Shown: positions 16,677 through 25,092 of the stretch, in pieces | How positions within the stretch are numbered: the stretch's first letter is position 1 | How the letters are laid out: every line of letters begins with the position of its first letter | Assembly: GCA_934675795.1 (NCBI GenBank) | Contig: CAKURW010000011.1 | Span: 1 to 46,148 of the forward strand | DNA from: an uncultured Collinsella sp. | Lineage (GTDB): Bacteria; Actinomycetota; Coriobacteriia; Coriobacteriales; Coriobacteriaceae | Length of the DNA: 46,148 bases | Direction of reading: 5' to 3' | Translations under genes and position numbers: made by a program | Notes under the pieces: generated by a model | What the model was told of the DNA's origin: nothing | What the model saw: the letters and a program-made list of their open reading frames with translations, nothing else | Databases searched by the model: none

Positions 16677-16710
16677 AGGGCGGGCGTTCTTGCGATCGCC
16701 TGTCCTTTTT
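16677..16710 (+). terminator. Intrinsic terminator-like hairpin between modA and modB
   Basis: A 10-bp stem with two G-U pairs (16677-16686 with 16697-16706) is followed by TTTT. Since modBC have no other clear promoter, this is probably a leaky terminator that keeps the binding protein in excess over the permease. Confidence 0.7.
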
Positions 16711-16761
16711 GATTGAACCGGCGTGCCTGCGCGCCGTTGCCCTGTGTTTGAGGAGTCGCCC

Positions 16762-18243
16762 GTGTCAAGGAAAACGATTCGCCTGCTCGCCGCGCTGGCA
16801 GCGGTTCTCTTTGCGTTTACCTCGCTGCCTGGGGCTGCCTGTGCCGAGGCTCTCTTTACCACCGCCGATGGGTGCCAGGCGACCGAGGACTCCGCGCTTA
16901 TCGATGGCGTCGAGTTTGGCCTCAACGCGTTTGAGCGCAATGCCAAGGGCACGGCACGCTCGTTTGCAGGTCAGCCCGAGGGCTATCGATTTCCCATCTA
17001 CAAAAAGACGACGCTTGTGACGGTGACGACGCCTTCGAACATCGTGGTGTGGGTTGATGCACACGCCGCTAAGGACGCGGGGCTCGACATTACAAACGCC
17101 TCTGACCAAAAGGCGCTTAAGAAGATGCTCACGGGGCTCGATAAGTCTCACTCCATGGGCGGAGCGCTGCTGGAGGACTCCAGGCTTGAGTGGGTGTTTA
17201 CCTCGGACAACGAACTTGTGCAGGGCGATTATCGCTATCAGTTTAAGGTGAAGGGCGAAGACGCCGATTGCTACACGGTGGTGAATGCCGCCGAGGCCGC
17301 GAACGCCGAGCTTGATCTGGGTGGCGGAGCCCTGTGGAGCGACAACGCCGCCTTAGTGCCGTATGCGAGCGTCTCGACGACGGAGCCACCTTCGCTGGCG
17401 GAGTGCGCCCAGACGTTTTTTGGCGGCATCGACTACCGTCCGTTTTGGGTTTCTATCAAAACGAGCGGCCTTGCCCTGCTGATCTCCTTTGCGCTGGGCC
17501 TGTTCGCCGCGTGGAAGACTATGGGTACCTCGAGTCGCATCAAGGGCCTGCTCGATTCGGTCTTTACGATTCCTATGGTGCTGCCACCCACGGTCTGCGG
17601 CTTTTTGCTGCTTATGCTATTTGGTCGATCGACCGGGGTGGGCCAGTGGCTTATCGCGCACGGCATCTCGATCGTCTTTACGTGGCCCGCGGCGGTCATT
17701 TCGGCCGTCGTCGTGTCGTTTCCGCTGGTTTACCGCACGGCGCTCGGAGCCTTCGAGAGTCTTGACGCGCAGATGCTCGACGCCGCGCGAACCCTGGGAT
17801 GGTCCGAGCGTCGCATCTTTGCCAAGCTCATGATGCCGCTTGGCTGGCCCTCGATTGCCGCCGGCACGGTGCTCGCCTTTGCCCGCGCGATGGGCGAGTT
17901 TGGCTGCACCCTGTTCTTTGCGGGCAACTACGCCGGTATTACGCAGACCATTCCCATTGCGATTTACTTTGAGTGGATGGGCGGCAATACGTCGGTGGCC
18001 CTCTTTTGGGTCGTGGTCGTAATCGCGTTCAGCTTCCTGGTCATTCTGTTCATCAATATGTACACGGCGCATTCGCAAAAGTATCGCGAACGTGGCCTTT
18101 CCCGTGCGGAGCGCAAACAGGCCAAAGGTCTCGCCGGACAGGGCGATTCGCTCGACCCAGTCGGCGGCGATGCGCTGCGTATCGATCGCGAGGCGCTGGC
18201 CGAGCTCATGCGTGATGATGCGGCGCCGCGGGGAGGTCGATAA
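16762..18243 (+). CDS. modB: Molybdate ABC permease with extra extracytoplasmic domain
   Basis: Inner-membrane permease of the molybdate importer, 493 residues, twice the usual ModB size. Residues 1-28 form a signal-like helix (IRLLAALAAVLFAFTSLPGA), residues about 29-222 form a hydrophilic extracytoplasmic domain I do not recognise, and from about 223 the usual five-to-six-helix ModB core follows, with the EAA loop in AARTLGWSERRIFAKLMMP that contacts ModC. A basic-acidic cytoplasmic tail of about 55 residues ends it. The GTG at 16762 has GAGGAG 6 bases before it. The extra domain may dock ModA or shield the pore. The modC ATG follows 3 bases after the stop. Confidence 0.9.
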   Translation: MSRKTIRLLAALAAVLFAFTSLPGAACAEALFTTADGCQATEDSALIDGVEFGLNAFERNAKGTARSFAGQPEGYRFPIYKKTTLVTVTTPSNIVVWVDAHAAKDAGLDITNASDQKALKKMLTGLDKSHSMGGALLEDSRLEWVFTSDNELVQGDYRYQFKVKGEDADCYTVVNAAEAANAELDLGGGALWSDNAALVPYASVSTTEPPSLAECAQTFFGGIDYRPFWVSIKTSGLALLISFALGLFAAWKTMGTSSRIKGLLDSVFTIPMVLPPTVCGFLLLMLFGRSTGVGQWLIAHGISIVFTWPAAVISAVVVSFPLVYRTALGAFESLDAQMLDAARTLGWSERRIFAKLMMPLGWPSIAAGTVLAFARAMGEFGCTLFFAGNYAGITQTIPIAIYFEWMGGNTSVALFWVVVVIAFSFLVILFINMYTAHSQKYRERGLSRAERKQAKGLAGQGDSLDPVGGDALRIDREALAELMRDDAAPRGGR

Positions 18244-18246
18244 GCT

Positions 18247-19317
18247 ATGTCGCTCGTTTTGGATATTAAGAAACGTTATCCCGGGTTTGTGCTCGACATG
18301 CAGCTTGAGGCCGGCGAGGAGCGCGTGGCCCTGCTGGGCGCCTCGGGTTGCGGCAAGAGCTGTACGCTGCGCTGCATCGCCGGTGTGGAGACGCCCGACG
18401 AGGGCAAGATTGTCGTCAACGGCGTGACCTTTTTTGACTCGGCGGCGGGCATCAACCTGTCGCCCCAGGCGCGCAAATGCGCTCTGCTGTTCCAAAACTA
18501 TCAGCTGTTTCCTAACATGACAGTGGCCGATAACGTATGCGCCGGTGTAAAGGACGCGGGTGACGCCGCCGCGCGCAAAAAGCTCGCCGAGCGCTATCTG
18601 AGCATTTTCGGTCTGGCCGATTTTGCCGACCGCTATCCCGCACGACTCTCGGGCGGGCAGCAGCAGCGCGTGGCGCTTGCCCGCATGGTGGCGGCGCATC
18701 CGGGCATTTTTATGTTCGACGAGCCCATGAGCGCACTCGATTCCTATCTTAAGAGCGCCCTCGAGCAGAACATGCTCGACCTGTTCGATGTGTGCAACCG
18801 CACCGTACTCTACGTGAGCCACGACATCGACGAAGCGTGCCGCCTGTGCCAGCGTATCTGCGTGATGCACGACGGGCATGTTGAGGAAATCGGCTCCATC
18901 GAGGACGTGGTCCGCCGTCCGCAGACGCTGGCGGCGCTGCGCCTAACGGGCTGCAAGAATACAAGCCGCGCGCGCAAGATTGGGCCCCAGGAGGTCGAGG
19001 CCCTCGACTGGGGCATGACCTTTAACGTGGGTCGCGAGGTTCCCGGTAATGTGGCGTACCTGGGCATTCGCGCAAGCTACTTCCATGTTGACAATCGCGC
19101 GGAGCGGGGTCGCAACAGCTATGATTTGCACGTGGCCCGAGTGAGCGATTCTCGCTTTGAGCGCCTGGTGCTGCTGGACGTGCCGCGTACTGATGCGCCC
19201 ACGCGTCTGCAGTGGAAGGTCAACAAGGTGGGCGTGCCTGTCGACGAGCTGCCGCAAGCAGGCGAGACGCTGCGCATGCACTTCGATGCGAGTAAGATTC
19301 ATTTGGTTTGTCGATAG
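18247..19317 (+). CDS. modC: Molybdate ABC importer ATPase
   Basis: Cytoplasmic ATPase of the importer, 356 residues. Walker A is GASGCGKSC, the signature is [14 protein letters not shown], Walker B is [13 protein letters not shown], and the H-loop follows in [14 protein letters not shown]-terminal region of about 130 residues resembles the regulatory MOP/TOBE part of ModC in position, though its sequence ([19 protein letters not shown]) is only loosely similar. GGGGAGGTCG serves as the ribosome site at the end of modB. It is the last gene of modABC, closed by a hairpin at 19329. Confidence 0.92.
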   Translation: MSLVLDIKKRYPGFVLDMQLEAGEERVALLGASGCGKSCTLRCIAGVETPDEGKIVVNGVTFFDSAAGINLSPQARKCALLFQNYQLFPNMTVADNVCAGVKDAGDAAARKKLAERYLSIFGLADFADRYPARLSGGQQQRVALARMVAAHPGIFMFDEPMSALDSYLKSALEQNMLDLFDVCNRTVLYVSHDIDEACRLCQRICVMHDGHVEEIGSIEDVVRRPQTLAALRLTGCKNTSRARKIGPQEVEALDWGMTFNVGREVPGNVAYLGIRASYFHVDNRAERGRNSYDLHVARVSDSRFERLVLLDVPRTDAPTRLQWKVNKVGVPVDELPQAGETLRMHFDASKIHLVCR

Positions 19318-19328
19318 CGCTGGGTAAT

Positions 19329-19361
19329 GCTGTCGGGGATATAAGCCTCGGCAGCTTTGTC
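19329..19361 (+). terminator. modC terminator
   Basis: GCTGTCGGGG (19329-19338) pairs with CCTCGGCAGC (19346-19355), two G-U pairs, followed by TTTGTCTT. Confidence 0.6.
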
Positions 19362-19518
19362 TTGCCGCTCGCCGAATGAGGGATGACAAACTCTTATCAA
19401 TAAAGATAATTATTTATTAAACGACGGTACACGGCGCTGTCGTACGAATGTCAACGGTGTTCGCATAGTCGATGACCGTTGATATAGTAGACCTCAACTG
19501 GTTGAGGAGGGTGCGCAC

Positions 19519-19587
19519 ATGCCGCAGACGACATGCATTCGCCGCGTTGCCGCGCGCGCCCTGTATATGGCTCGGAGTCGCATATGA
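19519..19587 (+). CDS. Possible 22-residue leader peptide
   Basis: An ATG frame of 22 codons, rich in arginine and alanine (begins MPQTTCIRRVAARALYM), follows a very strong ribosome site GAGGAGGG (19504-19511). The first part of that site is inside the palindrome 19492-19507, so access to it could be controlled by the stem. Its TGA overlaps a second ATG (ATGA). Whether it is translated, or regulates the genes at 19747 onward, is unknown. Confidence 0.25.
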   Translation: MPQTTCIRRVAARALYMARSRI

Positions 19588-19746
19588 GCAGGTATGTTCA
19601 TGGCTCCGGGAGAGACGACGCACAACTAAATAATCGACCGCAAAGCAGGTTCCCCAAAATTCCGGGTTTAGGCGCGGCTGGGTTTTCGCCACCCACCGTG
19701 CAGCAATACCGTAGCTATTCATTTTTGGTTCGAGAGGGGAACCGTC

Positions 19747-21030
19747 ATGGCTGAAGAATTCGATTTCCATCCGATGTGGGAGAGCCTCGGCATGAATCTT
19801 GCCGATCACGACATGCTGCTGGGTGCCGTGGGCCAGATGTACGGCGACATGTTCCTGACGCAGAACAATCGCCCCAAGTCCACGTCCTACCTGGACTTTG
19901 TGGCCGCCAACATCCACAGCGGCCGCATTAAGGAGATGCTCGACAAGAAGGAGGCCGGCGAGGCCACCAAGATCGTCGGTTCGTTCTGCGTCTACGTGCC
20001 CGAGGAAATTGTGCTCGCCTGCGACGGTATCCCCGTGGGTCTGTGCTCGGGTGCCGATTGGGCAACCGATAAGGTCGAGGAGCACCTGCCGCGCAATACC
20101 TGCCCGCTCATCAAGAGCTTTGCCGGCTTTAAGTTGGGCGAGGTTTGCCCCTACATTGAGTCGAGTGACCTGGTGGTAGGCGAGAACACCTGCGATGGCA
20201 AGAAGAAAGCCTACGAGTTCTTTGCCACGCAAAAGAACATGTACGTCATGGATATTCCCAACGTACACGACGAGTCGACGCTCGTGACCTGGAAGGCCGA
20301 GGTCAAGAAGCTCGCCGCCAAGATCGAGGAAGAGTGCGGCGTCACGATTACGCCTGAGCGTCTGAAGGCCGCCATCCACGCCGTCAATGAGAAGCGTCGC
20401 GCCCTGCAGCGCCTCGCTGCCACGCGCGCTGCCGACCCAGCGCCCATCAGCGGTCTCGACAGCCTGCTGACCGTGCAGGCGGCCTTTATGGACGACACGC
20501 TGCGCTTGACCGGCGCCATCAACGACATGGCCGCCGAGTGCGAGCAGCGTGCCGAGGCCGGCGAGGGCGTGGCGCCCAGGGGGACCAAGCGCATCCTGTA
20601 CACCGGTACGCCCATGGCCGTGCCCAACTGGAAGCTGTTCAACCTCATCGAGAAGGCCGGCGGCGTCGTGGTGGGCGAGGAGTCCTGCACGGGCTCGCGC
20701 TACTACAAGGACCTGGTCGACGAGTCCGGTGAGACGGTTGACGAGATGCTCGACGCCATCGCCGAGCGCTACTTTAAGATCAACTGCGCCGTCTTTACGC
20801 CCAACGACCAGCGTATGAAGGACATTGTCCAGATGGCCAAGGACCTGCATGCCGACGGCATCGTCGACGTGGCTCTGCAGTTCTGCACGCTCTACGAGAT
20901 GGAGTCGTTTGCCGTGGAGAAGGCCGCCGAGGAGGCGGGCATTCCGTTTATGCATATCACCACCGACTACGCCGGCGAGGACGCAGGCCAGCTGCAAACC
21001 AGGATCGAGGCTTTCTTGGAAACCATTTAG
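19747..21030 (+). CDS. 2-hydroxyacyl-CoA dehydratase family reductase, paralogue 1
   Basis: A 427-residue protein of the HgdB/BcrC/YjiM superfamily, which includes 2-hydroxyacyl-CoA dehydratase and benzoyl-CoA reductase subunits and the double-cubane-cluster reductases. These enzymes carry Fe-S clusters and take electrons from a dedicated ATP-hydrolysing activase. Cysteines conserved with paralogue 2 are Cys81, Cys100, Cys119 (NTCPLIKS), Cys134 (GEVCPY) and Cys149 (ENTCDGKKK), with later ones in GEESC, INCAVFTPND and LQFCTLYE. GAGAGGGG precedes the ATG. With one activase and no CoA-ligase or transferase nearby, a YjiM-type reductase is more likely than a fermentative dehydratase. Substrate unknown. 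Confidence 0.85.
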   Translation: MAEEFDFHPMWESLGMNLADHDMLLGAVGQMYGDMFLTQNNRPKSTSYLDFVAANIHSGRIKEMLDKKEAGEATKIVGSFCVYVPEEIVLACDGIPVGLCSGADWATDKVEEHLPRNTCPLIKSFAGFKLGEVCPYIESSDLVVGENTCDGKKKAYEFFATQKNMYVMDIPNVHDESTLVTWKAEVKKLAAKIEEECGVTITPERLKAAIHAVNEKRRALQRLAATRAADPAPISGLDSLLTVQAAFMDDTLRLTGAINDMAAECEQRAEAGEGVAPRGTKRILYTGTPMAVPNWKLFNLIEKAGGVVVGEESCTGSRYYKDLVDESGETVDEMLDAIAERYFKINCAVFTPNDQRMKDIVQMAKDLHADGIVDVALQFCTLYEMESFAVEKAAEEAGIPFMHITTDYAGEDAGQLQTRIEAFLETI

Positions 21031-21042
21031 GGCTATCCGTCT

Positions 21043-21146
21043 CGGCGGTTTCCCCAGGCACCCGATCTTGCCGTTCAAACCGTCGCTTGCTACCAAAGTA
21101 TGCGGCGCTCATCTTTCACGGCAACCTCGGGCACCTGGGAAAGCCG
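21043..21146 (+). repeat. Structured intergenic element, copy 1
   Basis: The arms 21054-21074 and 21118-21138 form a stem of 5, 5 and 7 pairs separated by two symmetric 2x2 internal loops. The outer flanks (CGGC...GCCG) extend it. The apical part contains TCAAACCGTCGCTTGC and GCGCTC. A homologous element follows paralogue 2 (22342-22450), with compensatory base changes. No U-tract follows, so it is not a plain terminator. Confidence 0.85.
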
Positions 21147-21183
21147 TTTCCTTGGTTGGTTAAAAGGTTTGTTAAGGAGTTAT

Positions 21184-22347
21184 ATGTCGGAAAATATTGA
21201 GCAGCCGTTGCCGTCCACGTTTGAGGAGTTCAACGAGCAACGCAAGGCGGCGTTTATTCGCGTCAAGGATTATAAGCAGGCGGGTAATCGCCTGGTCGGT
21301 TTTCTGTGCAGCTACACGCCGCTCGAGATTATCGATGCCGCGGGGGCTGCGAGCGTGGCGCTGTGCGGCACGTCCGATGAGGTGATTCCCGAGGCCGAGA
21401 AGGTGCTGCCGGCAAATCTGTGTCCGCTCATCAAGTCGACCTATGGCTTTGCCTACTCGCAAAAGTGCCCGTTTACGTACTTTAGCGACATGATCATCGG
21501 CGAGACCACCTGCGACGGCAAAAAGAAGATGTACGAGCTGCTCAGCGAGCTCAAGCGCACGCACATTCTGCATCTTCCGCAGGGTCGCGACCGTGCCTAC
21601 GAGCGCGAGGGCTGGTACGAGGAGTGCTGCCTGCTCAAGGAGGAGCTCGAGGGCTTCTACGGCATCACGATTACTGATGACGACCTGCGCGCCGCCGTCC
21701 GTCGTCGCAATCGCCTGCGTGCGGCGCAGCTCGATATGTTCGCGCTTCAGGCCAACCAGCCTGCGGCCATGAGCGGTGTCGACCTGATGAGCACTATGTT
21801 TGCCGGTACGTTCAGCTTTGATATCGAGGCCTATACGCAGCAGCTGGAGCAAAAGGTTGCCAAGCTGCGCGAGGCCTACGACGCGGGCGAGCGCCCGGTT
21901 GCGGCGGACGCCAAGCGCATTCTGATCACCGGCTGCCCGGTGGGCGGCGTAATCAACAAGATCGGTCGCACCATCGAGTCCAACGGCGGTGTGGTCGTGT
22001 GTATGGACGATTGCTCGGGCGAGCGCACGGCGGCCATGATGATCGACCCGGACGCGCCCGACATTCTGCGCGCCATCGCCGACCGCTACCTGGATATCAA
22101 CTGCTCGGTCATGACGCCTAACGACGGCCGCATGGAGAACACGCTGGCCATGTGCGAGAAGTACCATGTCGATGGCGTGGTAGAGAGCGTGCTACAGGCC
22201 TGCCACACCTTCAACGTTGAGAGCGCGCGCATGCAGGAGGCCGTCGAGGGTGCGGGTATTCCGTATATGAAGATCGAGACCGACTACAGCAACGGCGACA
22301 TGGGTCAGATCGAGACCCGCATCGCCGCCTTCATCGAAACCCTCTAG
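21184..22347 (+). CDS. 2-hydroxyacyl-CoA dehydratase family reductase, paralogue 2
   Basis: A 387-residue paralogue of the preceding gene. The same cysteine framework is kept: Cys42 (FLCSYTP), Cys61, Cys80 (NLCPLIKS), Cys95 (QKCPF), Cys110 (TTCDGKKK), then [17 protein letters not shown] and LQACHTF. It differs near the middle, having [11 protein letters not shown] where paralogue 1 has TGTPMAVPN, and lacks about 40 N-terminal residues of paralogue 1. This ATG follows AAGGAG at 6 bases; the frame extends upstream into the structured element without a start signal. Tandem arrangement suggests either a two-subunit reductase, like HgdA/HgdB, or two enzymes sharing one activase. Confidence 0.85.
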   Translation: MSENIEQPLPSTFEEFNEQRKAAFIRVKDYKQAGNRLVGFLCSYTPLEIIDAAGAASVALCGTSDEVIPEAEKVLPANLCPLIKSTYGFAYSQKCPFTYFSDMIIGETTCDGKKKMYELLSELKRTHILHLPQGRDRAYEREGWYEECCLLKEELEGFYGITITDDDLRAAVRRRNRLRAAQLDMFALQANQPAAMSGVDLMSTMFAGTFSFDIEAYTQQLEQKVAKLREAYDAGERPVAADAKRILITGCPVGGVINKIGRTIESNGGVVVCMDDCSGERTAAMMIDPDAPDILRAIADRYLDINCSVMTPNDGRMENTLAMCEKYHVDGVVESVLQACHTFNVESARMQEAVEGAGIPYMKIETDYSNGDMGQIETRIAAFIETL

Positions 22348-22450
22348 CTTCCTCAGGCACCGGATCTTGCCCCTCAAACCGTCGCTTGCGTACCCAAAGT
22401 ACGCTGCGCTCCTCTTTCGGGGCAATCTCCGGCACCTGAGAAACCTAGAG
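22342..22450 (+). repeat. Structured intergenic element, copy 2
   Basis: The arms 22353-22373 and 22419-22439 form the same 5-5-7 pair stem with 2x2 internal loops as copy 1. An additional outer stem CTCTAG/CTAGAG (22342-22347 with 22445-22450) includes the stop codon of the gene. An apical stem GCGTAC/GTACGC (22388-22403) is perfect here. All four arm positions that differ from copy 1 are compensated on the other arm. Confidence 0.88.
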
Positions 22451-22502
22451 CTAAGGCGCCTGAACGCGCCGCTACCTTTGATGTTTAGATTGGGAGAGAG
22501 CC

Positions 22503-23267
22503 ATGATAGGGATCGGGATCGATATCGGGTCTACGGCGGCTAAGGCTGCTGTGGTCGACGGGGAGGGTTCGGTGGCGTGGACGTGCGTGCAGCCAACCGG
22601 GTTCTCCTCGGTCGATGCTTCCGAGCGGCTGCGCGAGGCACTGGCAGCGGCTGGCTACGACGTGGCTGCCGACGACGCGCGCGTGATCGCGACTGGCTAC
22701 GGCCGTGTCGCCGTGCCCTATGCGCACAAGGTCGTGACCGAGATCACCTGCCACGGCACCGGTGCCGTGCGCCTGTTTGGCGATCACGGCACGGTGATTG
22801 ACGTGGGCGGCCAGGACACCAAGGTCATTCAGCTTAAAAGTGGCCGCGTGGCCAAGTTCGCCATGAACGACAAGTGCGCTGCCGGTACGGGGCGCTTTTT
22901 GGAGATCATGGCCGACCGTCTGGGTATTTCCCAACAGCAGATGGCCGACCTTGCGCGTTCCGGTGAGCCCACCAAGATCAGCAGCATGTGCACGGTGTTT
23001 GCCGAAAGCGAGGTCATCAGCCTGATCGGTCGCGGTGAGCTGCGCGAGAACATTGCACGTGGCGTGATCGACAGCGTGGTCTCGCGCGTGGCGACCATGG
23101 CCGGGCAGGCCGCGGGCGCCCCGTACTACCTGACCGGTGGCCTGTGCGAGAACGCCTTCGTGGTGGAGCGGTTGGGCGAGCTGCTGGGGTCGCCGGTGAC
23201 CACCTCGCCCCAGGCTCGCTTTGCCGGAGCGATTGGCGCGGCGATTCGCGCACAGGCGCTCAATTAA
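22503..23267 (+). CDS. ATP-dependent activase of dehydratase/reductase (BadF/HgdC type)
   Basis: A 254-residue ASKHA-fold ATPase of the 2-hydroxyacyl-CoA dehydratase activator family (HgdC, YjiL). It holds a [4Fe-4S] cluster at the interface of a homodimer and drives low-potential electrons into its partner as ATP is hydrolysed. Visible motifs are the phosphate loop DIGSTAAKAA (7-16), VIDVGGQDTKVI (98-109), and the two cluster cysteines Cys125 in NDKCAAGTGRF and Cys163 in SSMCTVFAESE. GGGAGAGA is the ribosome site. It lies directly after the two dehydratase-like paralogues and before selD, and is the only activase in the window, so it probably serves both. Confidence 0.92.
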   Translation: MIGIGIDIGSTAAKAAVVDGEGSVAWTCVQPTGFSSVDASERLREALAAAGYDVAADDARVIATGYGRVAVPYAHKVVTEITCHGTGAVRLFGDHGTVIDVGGQDTKVIQLKSGRVAKFAMNDKCAAGTGRFLEIMADRLGISQQQMADLARSGEPTKISSMCTVFAESEVISLIGRGELRENIARGVIDSVVSRVATMAGQAAGAPYYLTGGLCENAFVVERLGELLGSPVTTSPQARFAGAIGAAIRAQALN

Positions 23268-23337
23268 TGCATCCGCCGCAGGCTCGCATTCATGCGTATA
23301 CTGGGAGAAAATGATTGACCGATGAGAGGAGGTATCG

Positions 23338-24387
23338 ATGGCTGACGATCAGATTAGACTCACGTCTATGACGGCCGCGAGCGGTTGAGCCGCTAAGTTG
23401 GCTCCTGGAGCCCTCGCCCAGGTCCTGGGCGACTTGCCAAATGTGCATAACGACAACTTGCTCGTGGGGTTCGATACCTCTGACGATGCGAGCGTCTTCC
23501 GCGTAGGGGAGAACCTGGGGCTTGTGCAGTCCATCGACTTCTTCCCGCCGATGGTCGACGATCCGTTTCTGTTTGGCCAGATTGCCGCGGCCAACTCGCT
23601 GTCGGACATCTACGCCATGGGCGGGCGGCCGAGCCATGCCATGAACCTACTCTGCATACCCAGTTGTCTGGGCATCGAGGGTGCCGGTCAGATTCTGGCG
23701 GGCGGCGCCGACAAGTGCGTCGAGGCGGGTTGCTCCATCGCGGGCGGCCATACCATCAACGACGACGAGCCCAAGTATGGCCTGTCTGTGAGCGGCTTTG
23801 TCGCGCTCGACCGCATGCTCGCCAACAGCGGCGCACGCGTGGGCGATGTTCTGCTGCTGACCAAGGCGATCGGCTCGGGCATTATCACCACGGCCATTAA
23901 GGGCGAGCTCATCGAGCAGGACGAGGCCGCGGCCATGTTTGACTCGATGCGCACCCTCAACGAGGCTCCGATTCGTCTGGCCGAGGGACTTGAGCTTCAC
24001 GGCTGCACCGACATTACGGGCTTTGGTCTGATCGGGCACGCGTGCGAGATGGCCGAGGGCTCGGGCGTGCAAGTTGAGCTTGCGTCGGGGGCGGTACCGC
24101 TCTTTGACCAGGTGCTCGACATGGCGCGTCTGGGCATTATCCCCGCGGGCTCCTACCGCAACCAGGACTTCTTTGGCCCGCGCGTGGCTGCCGACGAGGA
24201 CCTGGAGCCGGGCATGCTGGATGCGCTGTACGATCCGCAGACGTCTGGTGGCCTGCTTATCGCGGCACCTGCTGCCGATGTGGATGAGCTTGCGCGCCGT
24301 CTGCATGCCGAGGGTCGCATCGCCGCCGTCGTCGGTCGCGTGTGCGAGCCGGTGCCAGGCGGTCCTGCCGTTCGCGTTGTGCATTAA
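23338..24387 (+). CDS. selD: Selenide, water dikinase (selenoprotein, in-frame UGA)
   Basis: Makes selenophosphate from selenide and ATP, the selenium donor for selenocysteine synthesis. The 349-residue frame is interrupted by TGA at 23386-23388, residue 17, in the context TAASGUAAKLAPGAL. This is where other SelD proteins have their catalytic Cys or Sec, followed by the catalytic Lys20. The ATG at 23338 follows GAGAGGAGGT closely. The rest of the AIR-synthase-like fold is intact (VGFDTSDDASVF, GGHTINDDEPKYG, DITGFGLIGHA, DPQTSGGLLIAAP). Read-through is required to make an active protein, so SelD depends on its own product. It is the first of the selenium-linked genes selD, yedF, DUF3343 and desulfurase. 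Confidence 0.93.
23386..23431 (+). promoter_or_regulatory. Sec codon and SECIS candidates in selD
   Basis: Two stems follow the UGA. GGCTC-CTG-GAGCC (23400-23412) is short. CGCCCAG-GTC-CTGGGCG (23415-23431) is stronger and has a G-containing apical loop preceded by G, but lies about 32 bases after the UGA, near the far limit for a bacterial SECIS. Which one SelB uses cannot be decided by eye. Confidence 0.5.
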
Positions 24388-24403
24388 GGAAAACCGTTTA
24401 TGC

Positions 24404-24434
24404 GACCGCCTACTGTTCTGGGCGGTCCCTTTTG
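24404..24434 (+). terminator. Weak hairpin between selD and yedF
   Basis: GACCGCC (24404-24410) pairs with GGCGGTC (24421-24427), followed by CCTTTT. It may attenuate transcription into yedF. Confidence 0.45.
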
Positions 24435-24446
24435 AAAGGAAAAACT

Positions 24447-25073
24447 ATGTCTACCAAGATTGAAGTCAATGCCATGGGCGATGCCTGCCCGCTGCCCGTC
24501 GTCAAGACGCTCAAAGCTCTGAAGCAGCTCGATGGCGAGGGCACCGTCGTGACCTCGGTCGATAACGAGACCGCCGTCAAGAACATCTCCAAGATGGCGC
24601 AGGAGAAGGGTTGCACGGCCTCGGTCGAGAAGGTTTCTGACGCCGAGTGGCACGTGACCGTGGCGACCTCTGGCGCCGTTGCCGTGGCCGATCCCGAGCA
24701 GGATGGCGCTGTCTTCTGTAATGCCAGCGCCGGCAAGGGCAAGCTCGTCATTTCCGTCTACACCGACTGCATGGGCCGCGGCGACGATGAGCTGGGCCAC
24801 AAGCTCATGAAGGCCTTCATCTTTGCCGTGACGCAGCAGGAGGAGCTGCCCGCGACTATGCTGTTTTACAACGGCGGTGCCAAGCTCACCGTCGAGGGCT
24901 CGCCGGTGCTCGATGACCTGAAGGGCTTGGCGGAGCAGGGTGTCGAGATTCTCACCTGCGGTACCTGCCTGGACCACTTTGGCATTAAGGACCAGCTTGC
25001 GGTGGGCGAGGTCACCAACATGTACGTGATCGTGGAGAAGATGGAGCAGGCCGCGCGCGTCGTGCGCCCGTAG
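24447..25073 (+). CDS. yedF: Sulfurtransferase-like selenium metabolism protein
   Basis: A 208-residue two-domain protein. Residues 1-75 form a TusA/SirA domain with the GDACPLPVVKT motif and the carrier cysteine Cys14. The rest is a DsrE/F-like domain with a cysteine pair in LTCGTCLDHFGIKDQL. This fusion is known as YedF and is linked to selenium metabolism by its repeated association with selD. It is thought to carry reduced selenium or sulfur as a persulfide or perselenide. GAAAGGA stands 6 bases before the ATG. It sits between selD and the DUF3343 gene, in keeping with selenium transfer from the desulfurase to SelD. Confidence 0.92.
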   Translation: MSTKIEVNAMGDACPLPVVKTLKALKQLDGEGTVVTSVDNETAVKNISKMAQEKGCTASVEKVSDAEWHVTVATSGAVAVADPEQDGAVFCNASAGKGKLVISVYTDCMGRGDDELGHKLMKAFIFAVTQQEELPATMLFYNGGAKLTVEGSPVLDDLKGLAEQGVEILTCGTCLDHFGIKDQLAVGEVTNMYVIVEKMEQAARVVRP

Positions 25074-25092
25074 CGTATTGGTTGGAGTTGCC

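Larger units (their letters stand above)
19318..19746 (+). other. Long leader region before the dehydratase-like genes
   Basis: This 429-base gap holds, in order: the modC terminator; an AT-rich stretch; an inverted repeat TCAACGGT/ACCGTTGA (19451-19458 with 19475-19482); TATAGT at 19483 as a possible -10; a palindrome CCTCAAC-TG-GTTGAGG (19492-19507) that covers a strong ribosome site; a 22-codon open frame starting at 19519; and a GC-rich stem TGGGT/ACCCA near 19688. No full-length gene is convincing. The arrangement suggests a regulated leader for the downstream redox genes. Confidence 0.5.

Noticed and set aside
19533..19754. 73-codon + frame before the first dehydratase-like gene
   Set aside because: No good ribosome site for its first ATG, atypical composition, and it overlaps the well-supported start at 19747 in another frame.
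23338..23388. selD as a gene with a late start after a stop codon
   Set aside because: The TGA replaces the catalytic Cys/Sec of SelD, and the preceding 16 codons have a proper start and ribosome site.
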